Source: Vibrio chagasii
GTDB taxonomy: Bacteria; Pseudomonadota; Gammaproteobacteria; Enterobacterales; Vibrionaceae
Assembly: GCA_041879415.1 (NCBI GenBank)
Contig: CP090852.1
Location: 1,674,001-1,738,000, forward strand
Length of the DNA: 64,000 bases
Reading direction: 5' to 3'
The notes beneath the pieces are model-generated. The model was not told the origin of the DNA. It saw only the letters and a program-made list of their open reading frames with translations, and made no database searches. The position numbers and the translations under genes are program-made. This document shows, piece after piece, positions 1 through 7,875 of this stretch (position 1 is the first letter of the stretch; every line of letters begins with the position of its first letter).

Positions 1-2
1 TC

Positions 3-1097
3 AATTTACGCCTGTTAGAGAATTGGTCGGGAGAACCTCCTTGTCAACGATGTGAGTTACATACCATCTTAAATGGTGTGCCTATTTACCTCAGCGAAAA
101 CAATTTGTACTCGGCTGTGTATCAACTGCCGAATTCCAAGTTTAGCTTTGCATTCTGTGAAGTCGGGGACTTCTTTTCTCCTGAAATTGAATGGTATGAG
201 GATTCAGAGCGGCATTTTTTACTTGGACTTCTGCTCGCGGTCATCATTGCGATCGGAGCGAGTGTTTACTTACCGGTTAGGGGCTTTCAAGAGAGGATTG
301 AGTCGTTAGTTGAGAAGCAGAAACAGTTTGGTAAAGGTAAACTGAATACGCGTTCTGAGACTGAATATATTCATCCTGTTTCCGAGTTGGCTAGCAGTTT
401 TAATTGCATGGCAGAAGAGATAGAAAGCAAGGTGAAAGAGAGCCATATATTTGCTCAAGCAATTCCCCATGAAGTTCGTACTCCGTTAAGCCGAATACAG
501 TTAGCGACTGATATACTGAGACGAGGAGCGCCTGAGCAGCATCAAGCACTTTTTGATGATATCGATACCTATGTGGACGATATCAACGAGCTCACATCAG
601 AGATCATTATGCTCTCGAAGTTGAATGTTATGGACAATTCCTTCTTCGAGTTGGTGAAAGTAAGAGCGAGTTTACTTGAATATTGTTTAGACCGGATTCG
701 CTATTCTGAGTTGGACAATGTGACCTTTGAATCAAAGGTGAATCAAGACAGCACGATAAAGTGTGATTGCTCCATGGCTCGCTTGGTGTTTGATAACATC
801 CTTAAGAATGCTGGCAACTATACTAAAGACCACGTTTGGCTGACTTTAGATGAAAACTCAGAAAGCTGGTTAGTGGTCGTTGAGGACAATGGGCCTGGTA
901 TTCCAGAGGAGCGTCGCGATGAAGTCTTTGTTCCATTTTCTCGCTTAGACTCGAGCAGAAGTGCTTCAACCGGCGGTTTTGGATTGGGGCTTGCCATTGC
1001 AAACTCTGCGGCTAAGAAGTTAGGTTGGAGTATCAAGATCGATGGTAGCAGTCATGGTGGGGCTAAATTTACGATTGTAATTGCTAAGGCGGCTTAA
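3..1097 (+). CDS. Sensor histidine kinase, RstB-like, 5' end outside the window
   Basis: The reading frame is open from base 3, so the gene begins upstream; the first in-window ATG at 78 lies inside the sensor part. Counting from that ATG, a membrane segment lies near residues 47-66, followed by a HAMP-like linker. The phosphoacceptor His is residue 131 in the motif PHEVRTPLSR. The ATP-binding N-box is near 240-247, the G1 box (EDNGPGIPEE) near 269, and the G2 box (GGFGLGLAI) near 299-307. This is the standard HisKA plus HATPase layout of an inner-membrane kinase that phosphorylates a response regulator. The architecture resembles RstB; the partner regulator would be expected just upstream, out of view. 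The input signal cannot be read from the sequence. Confidence 0.85.
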   Translation, partial: NLRLLENWSGEPPCQRCELHTILNGVPIYLSENNLYSAVYQLPNSKFSFAFCEVGDFFSPEIEWYEDSERHFLLGLLLAVIIAIGASVYLPVRGFQERIESLVEKQKQFGKGKLNTRSETEYIHPVSELASSFNCMAEEIESKVKESHIFAQAIPHEVRTPLSRIQLATDILRRGAPEQHQALFDDIDTYVDDINELTSEIIMLSKLNVMDNSFFELVKVRASLLEYCLDRIRYSELDNVTFESKVNQDSTIKCDCSMARLVFDNILKNAGNYTKDHVWLTLDENSESWLVVVEDNGPGIPEERRDEVFVPFSRLDSSRSASTGGFGLGLAIANSAAKKLGWSIKIDGSSHGGAKFTIVIAKAA

Positions 1098-1140
1098 TCG
1101 TTATTTATCTTTATTGAATCTACACTCGTTTAGGAAAAAC

Positions 1141-1191
1141 AAAAGCCATGGCTTGAACTGACACCGATTAGTTCAAACCGTGGCTTTTTTT
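1141..1191. terminator. Bidirectional rho-independent terminator
   Basis: A long stem pairs AAGCCATGGCTTGAAC with GTTCAAACCGTGGCTT (one G-T position) and is followed by seven T on the plus strand; an A-rich stretch on the other side serves the minus strand. It sits between the kinase and the convergent acetyltransferase and can end both transcripts. Confidence 0.85.
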
Positions 1192-1203
1192 AACCAGAAA
1201 CGG

Positions 1204-1740
1204 CTACTGTTTTGAACGGTGAAGACCATAGATTGCGTGGTCAACGATACGACCGTTCAAGTTCTCGCTGCGTGTAATGATACCTTCTAAATTGAATTGT
1301 AAGCGCTCACAAACCTTGCGGCTGCTTTGGTTCTCAACAGCGGCAGATATTTCAACTTTCTCCATATCTAACTCATTGAAAGCCATATCAATCAGCTTTT
1401 TAACTACACGCGTTACAATTCCCCTTCCTTGGTATGGTTCAGATAGCCAATAGCCTATCGTTACTTTTTGCATATCATGATCAATGGTATTGAAACTACA
1501 GTTACCAACGATATTGTCTTGGTACACGATGGCGCAGGTCATACTTTTACCTTCTGCGTAATCGTGTAATGAGCGCTGAACGAAGAGCCTAAAATCTTGT
1601 TCGGTTTTACAATGTGGCGGCCATGCAAGCCACTGACTTAAATACTCATTTTGACTTTGTGAGATTTCCGCGTAGTGAGAGGCGAAACGTTCTTCAACCA
1701 AAGCAATGGACAATTCGTCATCGATAACTGTTTTAAACAT
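1204..1740 (-). CDS. GNAT acetyltransferase, RimJ/RimL type
   Basis: This 178-residue protein has the single-domain size of RimJ/RimL-type N-acetyltransferases, which move acetyl from acetyl-CoA to protein N-termini or small substrates. The acetyl-CoA loop is visible as YQGRGIVTRVV near residues 103-113, after the beta-strand motif TIGYWLSEPYQG typical of the family. The C-terminal part (ENQSSRKVCERLQF) is the usual last motif with the conserved Asn-x-x-Ser. It is a single gene convergent with the upstream kinase. The substrate is unknown; RimL is the nearest named relative by pattern, but I would not assign the symbol. Confidence 0.8.
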   Translation of the reverse strand: MFKTVIDDELSIALVEERFASHYAEISQSQNEYLSQWLAWPPHCKTEQDFRLFVQRSLHDYAEGKSMTCAIVYQDNIVGNCSFNTIDHDMQKVTIGYWLSEPYQGRGIVTRVVKKLIDMAFNELDMEKVEISAAVENQSSRKVCERLQFNLEGIITRSENLNGRIVDHAIYGLHRSKQ

Positions 1741-1964
1741 GCATTTCCTTTTTTTGACTGTTCAGTTGAGTGGATTTTAGTCGGCTAAACATAATGTCGC
1801 CTGTTTTTTAATATGCAACCATTTGTAGCACGGTTTTTCCGTGATACGTTAGATCTATCACGAAACTCATTAAACCTTACATTAGTTGTGTATATAAACA
1901 TTAACTATGCATTAGTATTGGCAGCCTAAATATATAAGAACAATAAAAATTCTAGGCTTAAGTA

Positions 1965-3239
1965 ATGAATCAACATTGCCAAGACGTAACCGTAGACCTT
2001 AGAAAGGCTCTATTTGGTATAGCTAAGGCGCTTGATAACGTAGGTTTTGAAAGCAAAAATCATGGGCAACGAGTCGGTTATATCGCTTACCGCTGTGCCC
2101 TCAGTGTGGGCTGGGAAGAGGAACAAGCACAGCTTGCGTTCTCGTTGGGGCTTATTCACGATTGTGGTGTATCTCAAGTTGATGAACAGCTCAGTTTGGT
2201 CTCAGGTTTTGTTCCTGATTCCACCCACCACCATTGTCAGAAAGGCTATCAAATATTGAAAGAGTGTCCTGTACTTTCGATATTCTCTAAACCAGTGCTT
2301 TATCATCATACTCCTTGGGTGGAGCTTAAAGCGTTACCTATTAGTGAGTTAGAGAAAGAACTGGCCGCGATTGTCATGCTTGCCGATAGGGTTGACTATC
2401 TCTATGGCATCACCTCTTCCGATCGCTATGGCAACCTCACCCCAGATGGAAAAGCGAGCATTATCGAACGTTTGACTGAGCAAGCAGACGAGATGTTCGA
2501 AACTAACCTTGTGCAACATATGTGTGAGCTTGTCGACTTGGACGATTTCTGGTTCTCGATGGAGATCCCTTACATTGAAAACATGAGGGATAATTTTGAG
2601 CCCGTGCCGTTCTTTTCTCAACAGATGTCGTTGGATGAAACGGTCGCTTTTGCAGAGTTTATTGCCAATGTGGTGGATACCAAGAGCTCGTTTACCTTTA
2701 AGCATTCGTTGAAGGTGGGGCAGCTTTCAGAGTATTTAGCTAAGCAACTGGGTTACTCATATACAACGCAGCGTAAGCTTTATTTGGCTGGGTTAGTACA
2801 TGATATCGGTAAGCTGCAAACACCAAGTGATATCCTCCACAAACCAGACCTACTCACTGATGAGGAGTATTGCTGCATTAAACGCCATGCAACGGATACA
2901 AGGTTCGCACTGCAAGAGTTGTTCAGTTCACCTCAGATTTGTGAGTGGGCGTCGAATCATCATGAAAGGCTAGACGGTTCTGGTTATCCAATGGGGAAAA
3001 CAGCAGAAGAACTGGATCAGCCCAGTCGAATTGTAGCGGTTGTCGACGTGTTCCAAGCATTGACACAATCTCGTCCGTATCGAAAGGGAATGACACTTGA
3101 AGAGACGATGGTGATTTTGACTGAGCATGTTGAGAACCATAAGCTTGATCGTGAAGTGTTTGAGTGTTTGAAGAAGCACGCTCAGTATTGTTTTGAGTTA
3201 TCAACGGACAAGTGGGCTTACCCGATTTACGAAACGTGA
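1965..3239 (+). CDS. HD-GYP protein with two HD domains, probable cyclic di-GMP phosphodiesterase
   Basis: The 424-residue protein has no signal peptide or membrane segment. An N-terminal HD domain has His65-Asp66 (LIHDCG) and His114-His115. A second complete HD-GYP domain has His279-Asp280 in LVHDIGK with Lys283, the His pair in NHHERLDGSGYP (332-342) and a following Asp in VVDVFQALT. These are the metal-binding and signature residues of cytosolic enzymes that hydrolyse cyclic di-GMP to pGpG or GMP. Two tandem HD domains without a receiver are known in Vibrio HD-GYP proteins. The gene stands alone, with a 224-bp AT-rich upstream region. Activity is inferred from intact motifs; the first HD domain may be regulatory. 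Confidence 0.88.
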   Translation: MNQHCQDVTVDLRKALFGIAKALDNVGFESKNHGQRVGYIAYRCALSVGWEEEQAQLAFSLGLIHDCGVSQVDEQLSLVSGFVPDSTHHHCQKGYQILKECPVLSIFSKPVLYHHTPWVELKALPISELEKELAAIVMLADRVDYLYGITSSDRYGNLTPDGKASIIERLTEQADEMFETNLVQHMCELVDLDDFWFSMEIPYIENMRDNFEPVPFFSQQMSLDETVAFAEFIANVVDTKSSFTFKHSLKVGQLSEYLAKQLGYSYTTQRKLYLAGLVHDIGKLQTPSDILHKPDLLTDEEYCCIKRHATDTRFALQELFSSPQICEWASNHHERLDGSGYPMGKTAEELDQPSRIVAVVDVFQALTQSRPYRKGMTLEETMVILTEHVENHKLDREVFECLKKHAQYCFELSTDKWAYPIYET

Positions 3240-3350
3240 GGATCTTGGAGTCGTTTCAATCCCTTCTCATTTTATTCATGGCGCTTACAATGGCTTACAG
3301 TGATTGAGCAAGGCTACTGATATGGTGGTAAAAATCATTAAAGGAATAAG

Positions 3351-3656
3351 ATGTTGAGAACGAAAATCATAGTGCTAGCTTTGGTTACCGCTTTGTCAGG
3401 TTGCATGGATGAAGATGGTTACGATGAAGCGGTTTTAGAACAACTTGTCGATCGACAAGCGAACATCGAAGATGTGACGAAGAAACTCGGGCAGCCCGAT
3501 CGCATCATCAATAATGATGGATCTGTGGCTTATATTTATGAATATGAGCGCGATCTTCTCGCTTTTACGTTTTATAACGGGGAGTTGTTGTTCAAGGAGA
3601 GAGCTGCCAACGACGGTCTTTATGATTTTAAGATGATCAAACCAAGCGTTCAGTAA
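3351..3656 (+). CDS. Small outer-membrane-type lipoprotein
   Basis: The 101-residue product begins with a short lipoprotein signal ending in the lipobox LSGC, with Cys18 as the lipidated residue. The mature part is acidic. It contains IEDVTKKLGQPDRIINNDGSVAYIYEY, close in style to the small SmpA/OmlA (BamE-like) fold, in which a Gly-Gln/Glu-Pro motif follows a helix. The ATG is preceded by AAAGGAATAAG, a good ribosome site. It lies alone between the HD-GYP gene and a terminator. The function is unknown; the BamE-like resemblance is by pattern only. Confidence 0.7.
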   Translation: MLRTKIIVLALVTALSGCMDEDGYDEAVLEQLVDRQANIEDVTKKLGQPDRIINNDGSVAYIYEYERDLLAFTFYNGELLFKERAANDGLYDFKMIKPSVQ

Positions 3657-3715
3657 ACGGTAAGTACAATCAATCGAGTTTGATGAACAACGGGCATTGA
3701 CTAAAAAGAGACAGA

Positions 3716-3744
3716 AAAGCGATAGCCGAGGCTATCGCTTTTTA
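3716..3744. terminator. Bidirectional rho-independent terminator
   Basis: AAAAGCGATAGCC and GGCTATCGCTTTTT form a perfect stem with a two-base centre (GA). T-runs occur on both sides, so it serves the lipoprotein gene and the convergent PTS operon. Confidence 0.88.
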
Positions 3745-3781
3745 TTTGGGGGCTTATTCGCTCAGGAGCAATGTAGCGAGG

Positions 3782-4231
3782 TTAGTATCGCTTTAAGATC
3801 TCGATGATCTCTTGCTCTGTTTCTGCAGCGATAATGGCATCAATGTCATCATCATTTTGGAACAGCTCTGATAGCGCCATGATGGTATGGATATGGCTAT
3901 CTGAATCCATTGCCGCCAGAGTGATGGAAAGGTAAACGTCGCCGTTATCTTCCGACTCTAAATCAACACCTTTTTTGAATACTGTCACCTGTAGTGATGC
4001 TTCGTTTACGCCGTCTTCAGGACGAGCATGAGGCATTGCAATCTTTGGCGCTAGAACATAGTACGCGCCAATGTCCTTGTGCTTTTGTTTGATGGCTTCA
4101 ACATAGCTTGCTTCAATCTTGTTGCTCGCTAGTAGTGTTGAACATGTCACATCAATCGCAGCATCAACCGTTAGGTTTTCTTCAGAGTTGATGATAACGC
4201 CTTGGTTACCGACTAAATCGAATAAACTCAT
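3782..4231 (-). CDS. PTS system EIIA component, ascorbate/mannitol type
   Basis: About 149 residues of a fructose/mannitol-superfamily EIIA domain. The phosphorylated His lies in APKIAMPHARPEDG, the family active site, which receives phosphate from HPr and passes it to EIIB. I place the start at the ATG at 4231 because it overlaps the stop of the upstream IIC gene as ATGA, implying translational coupling; a start four codons earlier (4243) is possible but would overlap more. It is the last gene of a IIB-IIC-IIA operon. The IIC partner is of UlaA/SgaT type, so this is UlaC-like. The catabolic genes ulaD-F are not nearby, so ascorbate as the substrate is an inference. Confidence 0.85.
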   Translation of the reverse strand: MSLFDLVGNQGVIINSEENLTVDAAIDVTCSTLLASNKIEASYVEAIKQKHKDIGAYYVLAPKIAMPHARPEDGVNEASLQVTVFKKGVDLESEDNGDVYLSITLAAMDSDSHIHTIMALSELFQNDDDIDAIIAAETEQEIIEILKRY

Positions 4232-5484
4232 GAAACAATCCACCCTAGAATCAGACCAACCACACCGAAGTCGAAGTCAGCAAATGTTGTTGCTTCAAGA
4301 CCAAGTCCGCCAAGAACAGGAAGCAGTAGCATTGGTAAGAAAGAGATACATAGGCCTTGAGTGAATGAACCTAGAATCGCACCACGTAGACCGCCAGTTG
4401 CGTTACCGTAAACGCCCGCTGCACCACCTACGAAGAAGTGTGGAACAACGCCCGCTACAATGATTGTCCAGCCTAGTGCGCCTTGTACTGCCATTGCTAG
4501 TAGGCCAGCAGCGAAAGAGCAAAGGAAGCCAATAAGTACCGCATTAGGTGCTACAGGGAATACCATTGGGCAGTCTAGAGCCGGTTTTGCACCTGGTACT
4601 AGCTTGTCAGAGATACCTTTAAATGCAGGAACAATTTCAGCAATCAACATCTTCACACCTTGCAGTACGATGTAAACACCGCCGGCAAACACAAGAGACT
4701 GCATGAATGTGAATACAACCCAGTTTTGGCCATTTGAGACGGTTTCTACGAACTCACCGCCAGCGACAATCGAAGCAAACATGAAGAAGATTGCCATGGT
4801 TGTTGCTACTGCGACAGGTGTGTCACGCAGGAACATTAGGCTCTTAGGCACATTGATGTCTTCAGTTGTTTTTGACGTGTCACCGAACTTGCTGCCAATG
4901 AAACCAGACACTAGGTATGAGAATGTTGAGAAGTGACCCATCGCTAGTTGATCGGTACCCATTACTTTCTCTGTGTATTTCTGAGCAAGTGCAGGCATGA
5001 TAACCATCAGTGAACCCACAATGATCGAACCAATTGCGACTAGAGCCGTGCCCTGAATGTTCGCTGTAGACAGGATAACTGCAACCAGCATAGACATGAA
5101 CATTGTGTGGTGACCCGTTAAGAAAATATATTTTAGAGGTGTTAAACGAGCCAATAAAATATTCACAACGAATGCGAAGAACATAATTAGAGCCATTTCA
5201 TAACCGAATGCTTCTTGTGCTAATGCCACAATTGCTTCGTTATTTGGAATAACACCACTTACGCCGAATGCTTCAGTAAATACTACTGAGAAATTATTTA
5301 GTGCGCCAACTAGAGCACCAGCACCAAAACCTAAAATTAGGAAACCCATTACGGTTTTAATTGTGCCTTTAAGAATGGTAGAAATATCTGCTTTCTGTGC
5401 AACTAAGCCAATGAAAGCAATTAAACCCACCATGATTGCTGGCTCTTTTAATAAGCCAAGCATAAACTCGAAAAAGTTTTGCAT
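4228..5484 (-). CDS. ulaA: PTS system EIIC permease, UlaA/SgaT type
   Basis: A 418-residue polytopic inner-membrane protein with about ten hydrophobic segments. The pattern is that of the ascorbate PTS permease family, including the N-terminal FFEFMLGLLKEPAIMVGLIA and the later GVVPHFFVGGAAGVYGNATGG. In E. coli this subunit moves L-ascorbate, which is phosphorylated by EIIB during transport. It starts 10 bp after the IIB gene and ends overlapping IIA by four bases. The length is slightly below the roughly 465 residues of E. coli UlaA. Substrate assignment rests on family resemblance alone. Confidence 0.85.
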   Translation of the reverse strand: MQNFFEFMLGLLKEPAIMVGLIAFIGLVAQKADISTILKGTIKTVMGFLILGFGAGALVGALNNFSVVFTEAFGVSGVIPNNEAIVALAQEAFGYEMALIMFFAFVVNILLARLTPLKYIFLTGHHTMFMSMLVAVILSTANIQGTALVAIGSIIVGSLMVIMPALAQKYTEKVMGTDQLAMGHFSTFSYLVSGFIGSKFGDTSKTTEDINVPKSLMFLRDTPVAVATTMAIFFMFASIVAGGEFVETVSNGQNWVVFTFMQSLVFAGGVYIVLQGVKMLIAEIVPAFKGISDKLVPGAKPALDCPMVFPVAPNAVLIGFLCSFAAGLLAMAVQGALGWTIIVAGVVPHFFVGGAAGVYGNATGGLRGAILGSFTQGLCISFLPMLLLPVLGGLGLEATTFADFDFGVVGLILGWIVS

Positions 5485-5494
5485 AATTTTGACC

Positions 5495-5764
5495 TTACAT
5501 GAAAGTTTTTAGTTGTTCTTCGATTGATGCTTTGTCAAAAATATTTTGTAGACTGATGATGTTTTCTTTACCAGCTTCTTTTAGTTGATTCGCAACGTCA
5601 GTTGCAGCAACCCAGATATCCGCAGTGCTTGATGCTGCAGAAGATAGATCTTCGTGATCAACTTCAGCTTCAAAACCAATTTTCTTAGCCACATCTTTCA
5701 CTGCCATTTCCATCATTAGAGAAGTACCAAGGCCGTTACCGCAAACTACAAGAATCTTTTTCAT
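5495..5764 (-). CDS. ulaB: PTS system EIIB component, UlaB/SgaB type
   Basis: An 89-residue cytosolic EIIB domain beginning MKKILVVCGNGLGTSLMMEM, in which Cys8 is the phosphorylated cysteine and GNGLGTS is the P-loop-like turn of lactose/ascorbate-type IIB proteins. It takes phosphate from the EIIA His and gives it to the sugar in the IIC channel. It is the first gene of the three-gene minus-strand operon. The promoter must lie in the 285 bp upstream, which hold an AT-rich stretch and a strong inverted repeat at 5860-5892. Confidence 0.88.
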   Translation of the reverse strand: MKKILVVCGNGLGTSLMMEMAVKDVAKKIGFEAEVDHEDLSSAASSTADIWVAATDVANQLKEAGKENIISLQNIFDKASIEEQLKTFM

Positions 5765-5859
5765 AATATTTGTCTCGATTGGATTTTAAGGTTTGAGAAA
5801 CTTCGTTCTCTTATTGTGTGGGAGCATATTAATGGAAATATTGAGATTTCAATAAGACT

Positions 5860-5892
5860 TGCGTCACAAAGTCAAAATGAGATTGTGACGCA
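5860..5892. promoter_or_regulatory. 10-bp inverted repeat upstream of the PTS operon
   Basis: Perfect arms TGCGTCACAA and TTGTGACGCA are separated by 13 bases, about 96-128 bp before the ulaB start. The arrangement TCACA...TGTGA is inside-out relative to a CRP site, so CRP is not the obvious ligand. It could be an operator for an unlinked sugar regulator or a stem in a long leader. No ligand can be named from sequence. Confidence 0.5.
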
Positions 5893-6049
5893 GATCTCGT
5901 TAAATTGCGCGAGGAATTCAGAGTGGGATCTTGATCAAATTAAGTTCTCACTTGAATATGCAACGTCTTTTATTTAGATAGGGACGAGGATCTTTATTTG
6001 GATATTAGAATTTGAATCTTGAAAGGTTTAGCTAAGATTAAATATTGAA

Positions 6050-6535
6050 TTAATCGTATCTTCCGTAATCGGTAAGCATTTTCTTAAGCATGCTATTAAC
6101 GTCTTTAGTCTTTTTACTTCTTTTAGTTAACTGGCTTAGAGAAGTTGGTTTTGATGCTTCAAGTTTATCTTCATCAATATCTTCAACTTTGTCTTTCATT
6201 TTTTGTACTGCTGGCAATAGCATTCTAATTTCTTCATTGTCAGCGTTTGTTAACACAACAATATTTTCAGACTCAACTTGAGTAATGGTTAATATTCCGT
6301 GTTTAACCGATTCAACCTGTTCGCCAATCATAATTGACTCAGGAGCAACCGAACGATCAGTTAGTTGGCCTGTACGTAATTTAGCCGCACTGATAGCTCG
6401 AATATTTCCGGTGTTTTCAAACGCGACGATAACAGTATGAGTATTATAATATTCAACTACTGTCACATAACCGTGTCTATTTGTTTTGAATTTAGCTCCA
6501 ATGTTCATATCGTGCGGAGCTTCCATTTTCTTCAC
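6050..6535 (-). CDS. Protein of two phage-like repeats with a charged tail
   Basis: The 161-residue protein starts at a GTG placed six bases after AGAGGA. It contains two copies of a short beta-rich repeat: residues about 11-57 (IGAKFKTNRHGYVTVVEYYN, then HTVIVAFENTGNIRAISAAKLRTG) and about 66-105 (IGEQVESVKHGILTITQVES, then NIVVLTNADNEEIRMLLPAVQ). Such repeats are familiar in phage proteins and around HNH homing endonucleases, where they are thought to bind nucleic acid. The tail is rich in Lys, Asp and Glu (KKMKDK, KRSKKTKD). No enzyme motif is visible. The gene and its flanks are AT-rich compared with the neighbours, which hints at acquisition. The function is unknown. Confidence 0.6.
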   Translation of the reverse strand: MKKMEAPHDMNIGAKFKTNRHGYVTVVEYYNTHTVIVAFENTGNIRAISAAKLRTGQLTDRSVAPESIMIGEQVESVKHGILTITQVESENIVVLTNADNEEIRMLLPAVQKMKDKVEDIDEDKLEASKPTSLSQLTKRSKKTKDVNSMLKKMLTDYGRYD

Positions 6536-6796
6536 GTGTTTCCTCTCTTAGTCTCAAAGGCTGTTATATCTGATCAGCTCTATTAGTATTTTATAGATAT
6601 TATTTGGTGAGATACTTACAAAGTATATACGCATCTAAACTTAAGATGAATCTTGAAGTCACGGTAAATGAGGTAGAGCACAGAAAACTGCTAATAATCA
6701 CACAGAATTAACTAAGCGCTTACTTGGTGATCTACATGGGTTGAACATATTTTGTTCATTTCATAACTCTCATTTACAAGGGCTTGTTAGTTAGCG

Positions 6797-6820
6797 TTTA
6801 TTGATTTGGAAATCAATAAA
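6797..6820. promoter_or_regulatory. Candidate LuxR/HapR/SmcR-family binding palindrome
   Basis: Perfect 11-bp arms TTTATTGATTT and AAATCAATAAA flank a central GG. The known Vibrio master quorum-sensing regulators bind palindromes with outer halves TTATTGAT and ATCAATAA, which are fully matched here. It lies about 130 bp before the lipoprotein start at 6949, within a 413-bp AT-rich region (6536-6948) that holds no other gene I can support. Regulation of that lipoprotein is inferred. Confidence 0.6.
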
Positions 6821-6948
6821 TTCAACCTGATGTGTGAACGAATTTATAGAAATGAAGATCGTATAAATTATTGATTTGATGAATGTTTACGGAGCGAGGC
6901 AATGTTTGTTAGAACAGCCTATTCAAAACAATAAGATAGGTAAATCTA

Positions 6949-7569
6949 ATGAAAAAACTCGTCAGTTTGCTGCTCGCTGCAGTATCTCTAGGGCTTTCTG
7001 GCTGTGCGACAGTATTAACCGCAGAGCAGAGTGCGCCTCAACTCAACGAAGTCCCACAAGAAAAAGCACTGACTATCGCTGTGATCGATAAGCGTCCGTA
7101 CGTTCTTGATCACGATAAAGAGCCAAAGTTCGAGGGCATCATTCGTAGCTCATTAGGTATTCCTTATACCTACAACACGGCGACACAGCAGCCCATGTCT
7201 CAGTTTTTAACCGACAGATTGGTAGCAGGTTTGAAAAAACAGCAAGTAGCTGTTGAGTCGGTAGAAACGACACCGGAAGAGGATATCACCAAGGTCGCTG
7301 AGCAGATGAAAGCGTTCAACAATAAATCAATGATGTTCGTCTTGAATGAATGGAAGTATGACTTCCACGCATTCACGGACAATTCTTGGTACAACGTTAA
7401 TGTGATTATTTATGATGAAGCGGGCAAAAAGCTACTCAGCAAAAACTTCCAAGGCGAAAATGATGTGCCTGATGGCGGTGCAATCATCAATGAGATGCAA
7501 CTTATTTACAAACAGCGCTTCGAAGAAATCTTCCAAGACACTGAAGTGAAAAGTGCATTGCTAAACTAA
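6949..7569 (+). CDS. Predicted lipoprotein, possibly quorum-regulated
   Basis: The 206-residue product has a lipoprotein signal with lipobox LSGC (Cys19, followed by Ala, which favours outer-membrane sorting). The mature domain has alternating beta-strand and helix character (ALTIAVIDKRPYVL, SQFLTDRLVAGLKKQ, MMFVLNEWKYDF, YNVNVIIYDEAGKKLLSKNFQG). That pattern resembles YajG-like or LPS-assembly-type small lipoproteins, but no family is certain. The start has AGATAGGTAAATCT upstream, a modest ribosome site. It stands alone, followed directly by a terminator. The palindrome at 6797-6820 suggests control by a LuxR/HapR-type regulator. Confidence 0.72.
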   Translation: MKKLVSLLLAAVSLGLSGCATVLTAEQSAPQLNEVPQEKALTIAVIDKRPYVLDHDKEPKFEGIIRSSLGIPYTYNTATQQPMSQFLTDRLVAGLKKQQVAVESVETTPEEDITKVAEQMKAFNNKSMMFVLNEWKYDFHAFTDNSWYNVNVIIYDEAGKKLLSKNFQGENDVPDGGAIINEMQLIYKQRFEEIFQDTEVKSALLN

Positions 7570-7593
7570 TCACTTTCGTTTTCTATCATATTT

Positions 7594-7621
7594 TGAAAAA
7601 GCCACACTCTGTGGCTTTTTG
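7594..7621 (+). terminator. Rho-independent terminator
   Basis: The stem AAAAAGCCACA / TGTGGCTTTTT lies 25 bases after the lipoprotein stop and is followed by further T residues. Confidence 0.88.
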
Positions 7622-7706
7622 TTTTAGTGTGAATTGTACTTATCCTATTTATTACTAACAAAGTGAATTATCGCGGTAATTAGTTCGTTTTGTATGTTTT
7701 ATGACC

Positions 7707-7722
7707 GCGCGATCGTTTGCGT
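7707..7722. promoter_or_regulatory. Candidate PurR operator upstream of nupC
   Basis: GCGCGATCGTTTGCGT matches the E. coli PurR pattern ANGCAANCGNTTNCNT at all but two fixed positions, with the right half perfect. PurR control of a nucleoside transporter is biologically sensible, but the match could be chance. Confidence 0.4.
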
Positions 7723-7726
7723 TAAA

Positions 7727-7748
7727 AAATGTGATGAAAGTCTCAATC
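7727..7748. promoter_or_regulatory. Candidate CRP site upstream of nupC
   Basis: AAATGTGA is followed by six bases and then TCTCA, one mismatch from the TGTGA-N6-TCACA core. CRP activates nupC in E. coli. A TATACT at 7756-7761 could be the -10 element, which would put the CRP centre nearer to the start than in standard class II promoters. Confidence 0.4.
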
Positions 7749-7767
7749 AACTGTTTATACTTCTCTT

Positions 7768-7875
7768 CCGGTTTTAAGCCGGTGCTTAGCCAATACAAGC
7801 CGTCACATGGATATGTGAATGACCCCACGGACCGGACCAGCTACGTTCCACTGCTTGTATAAGGTGATTTTTTAC
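7768..7875 (+). promoter_or_regulatory. Structured 5' leader of nupC, possible cis-regulatory RNA
   Basis: A compact set of helices precedes the short ORF at 7876. CCGG/CCGG closes a hairpin at 7768-7782. A perfect 8-bp closing stem pairs ATACAAGC (7793-7800) with GCTTGTAT (7853-7860). Inside it lies the hairpin TCACAT-GGAT-ATGTGA (7803-7818). CCGGT at 7779-7783 can also pair with ACCGG at 7831-7835, which would compete with the first hairpin or form a pseudoknot. A ribosome site (AAGGTG) follows directly at 7861. I do not recognise a known riboswitch class. Confidence 0.45.
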
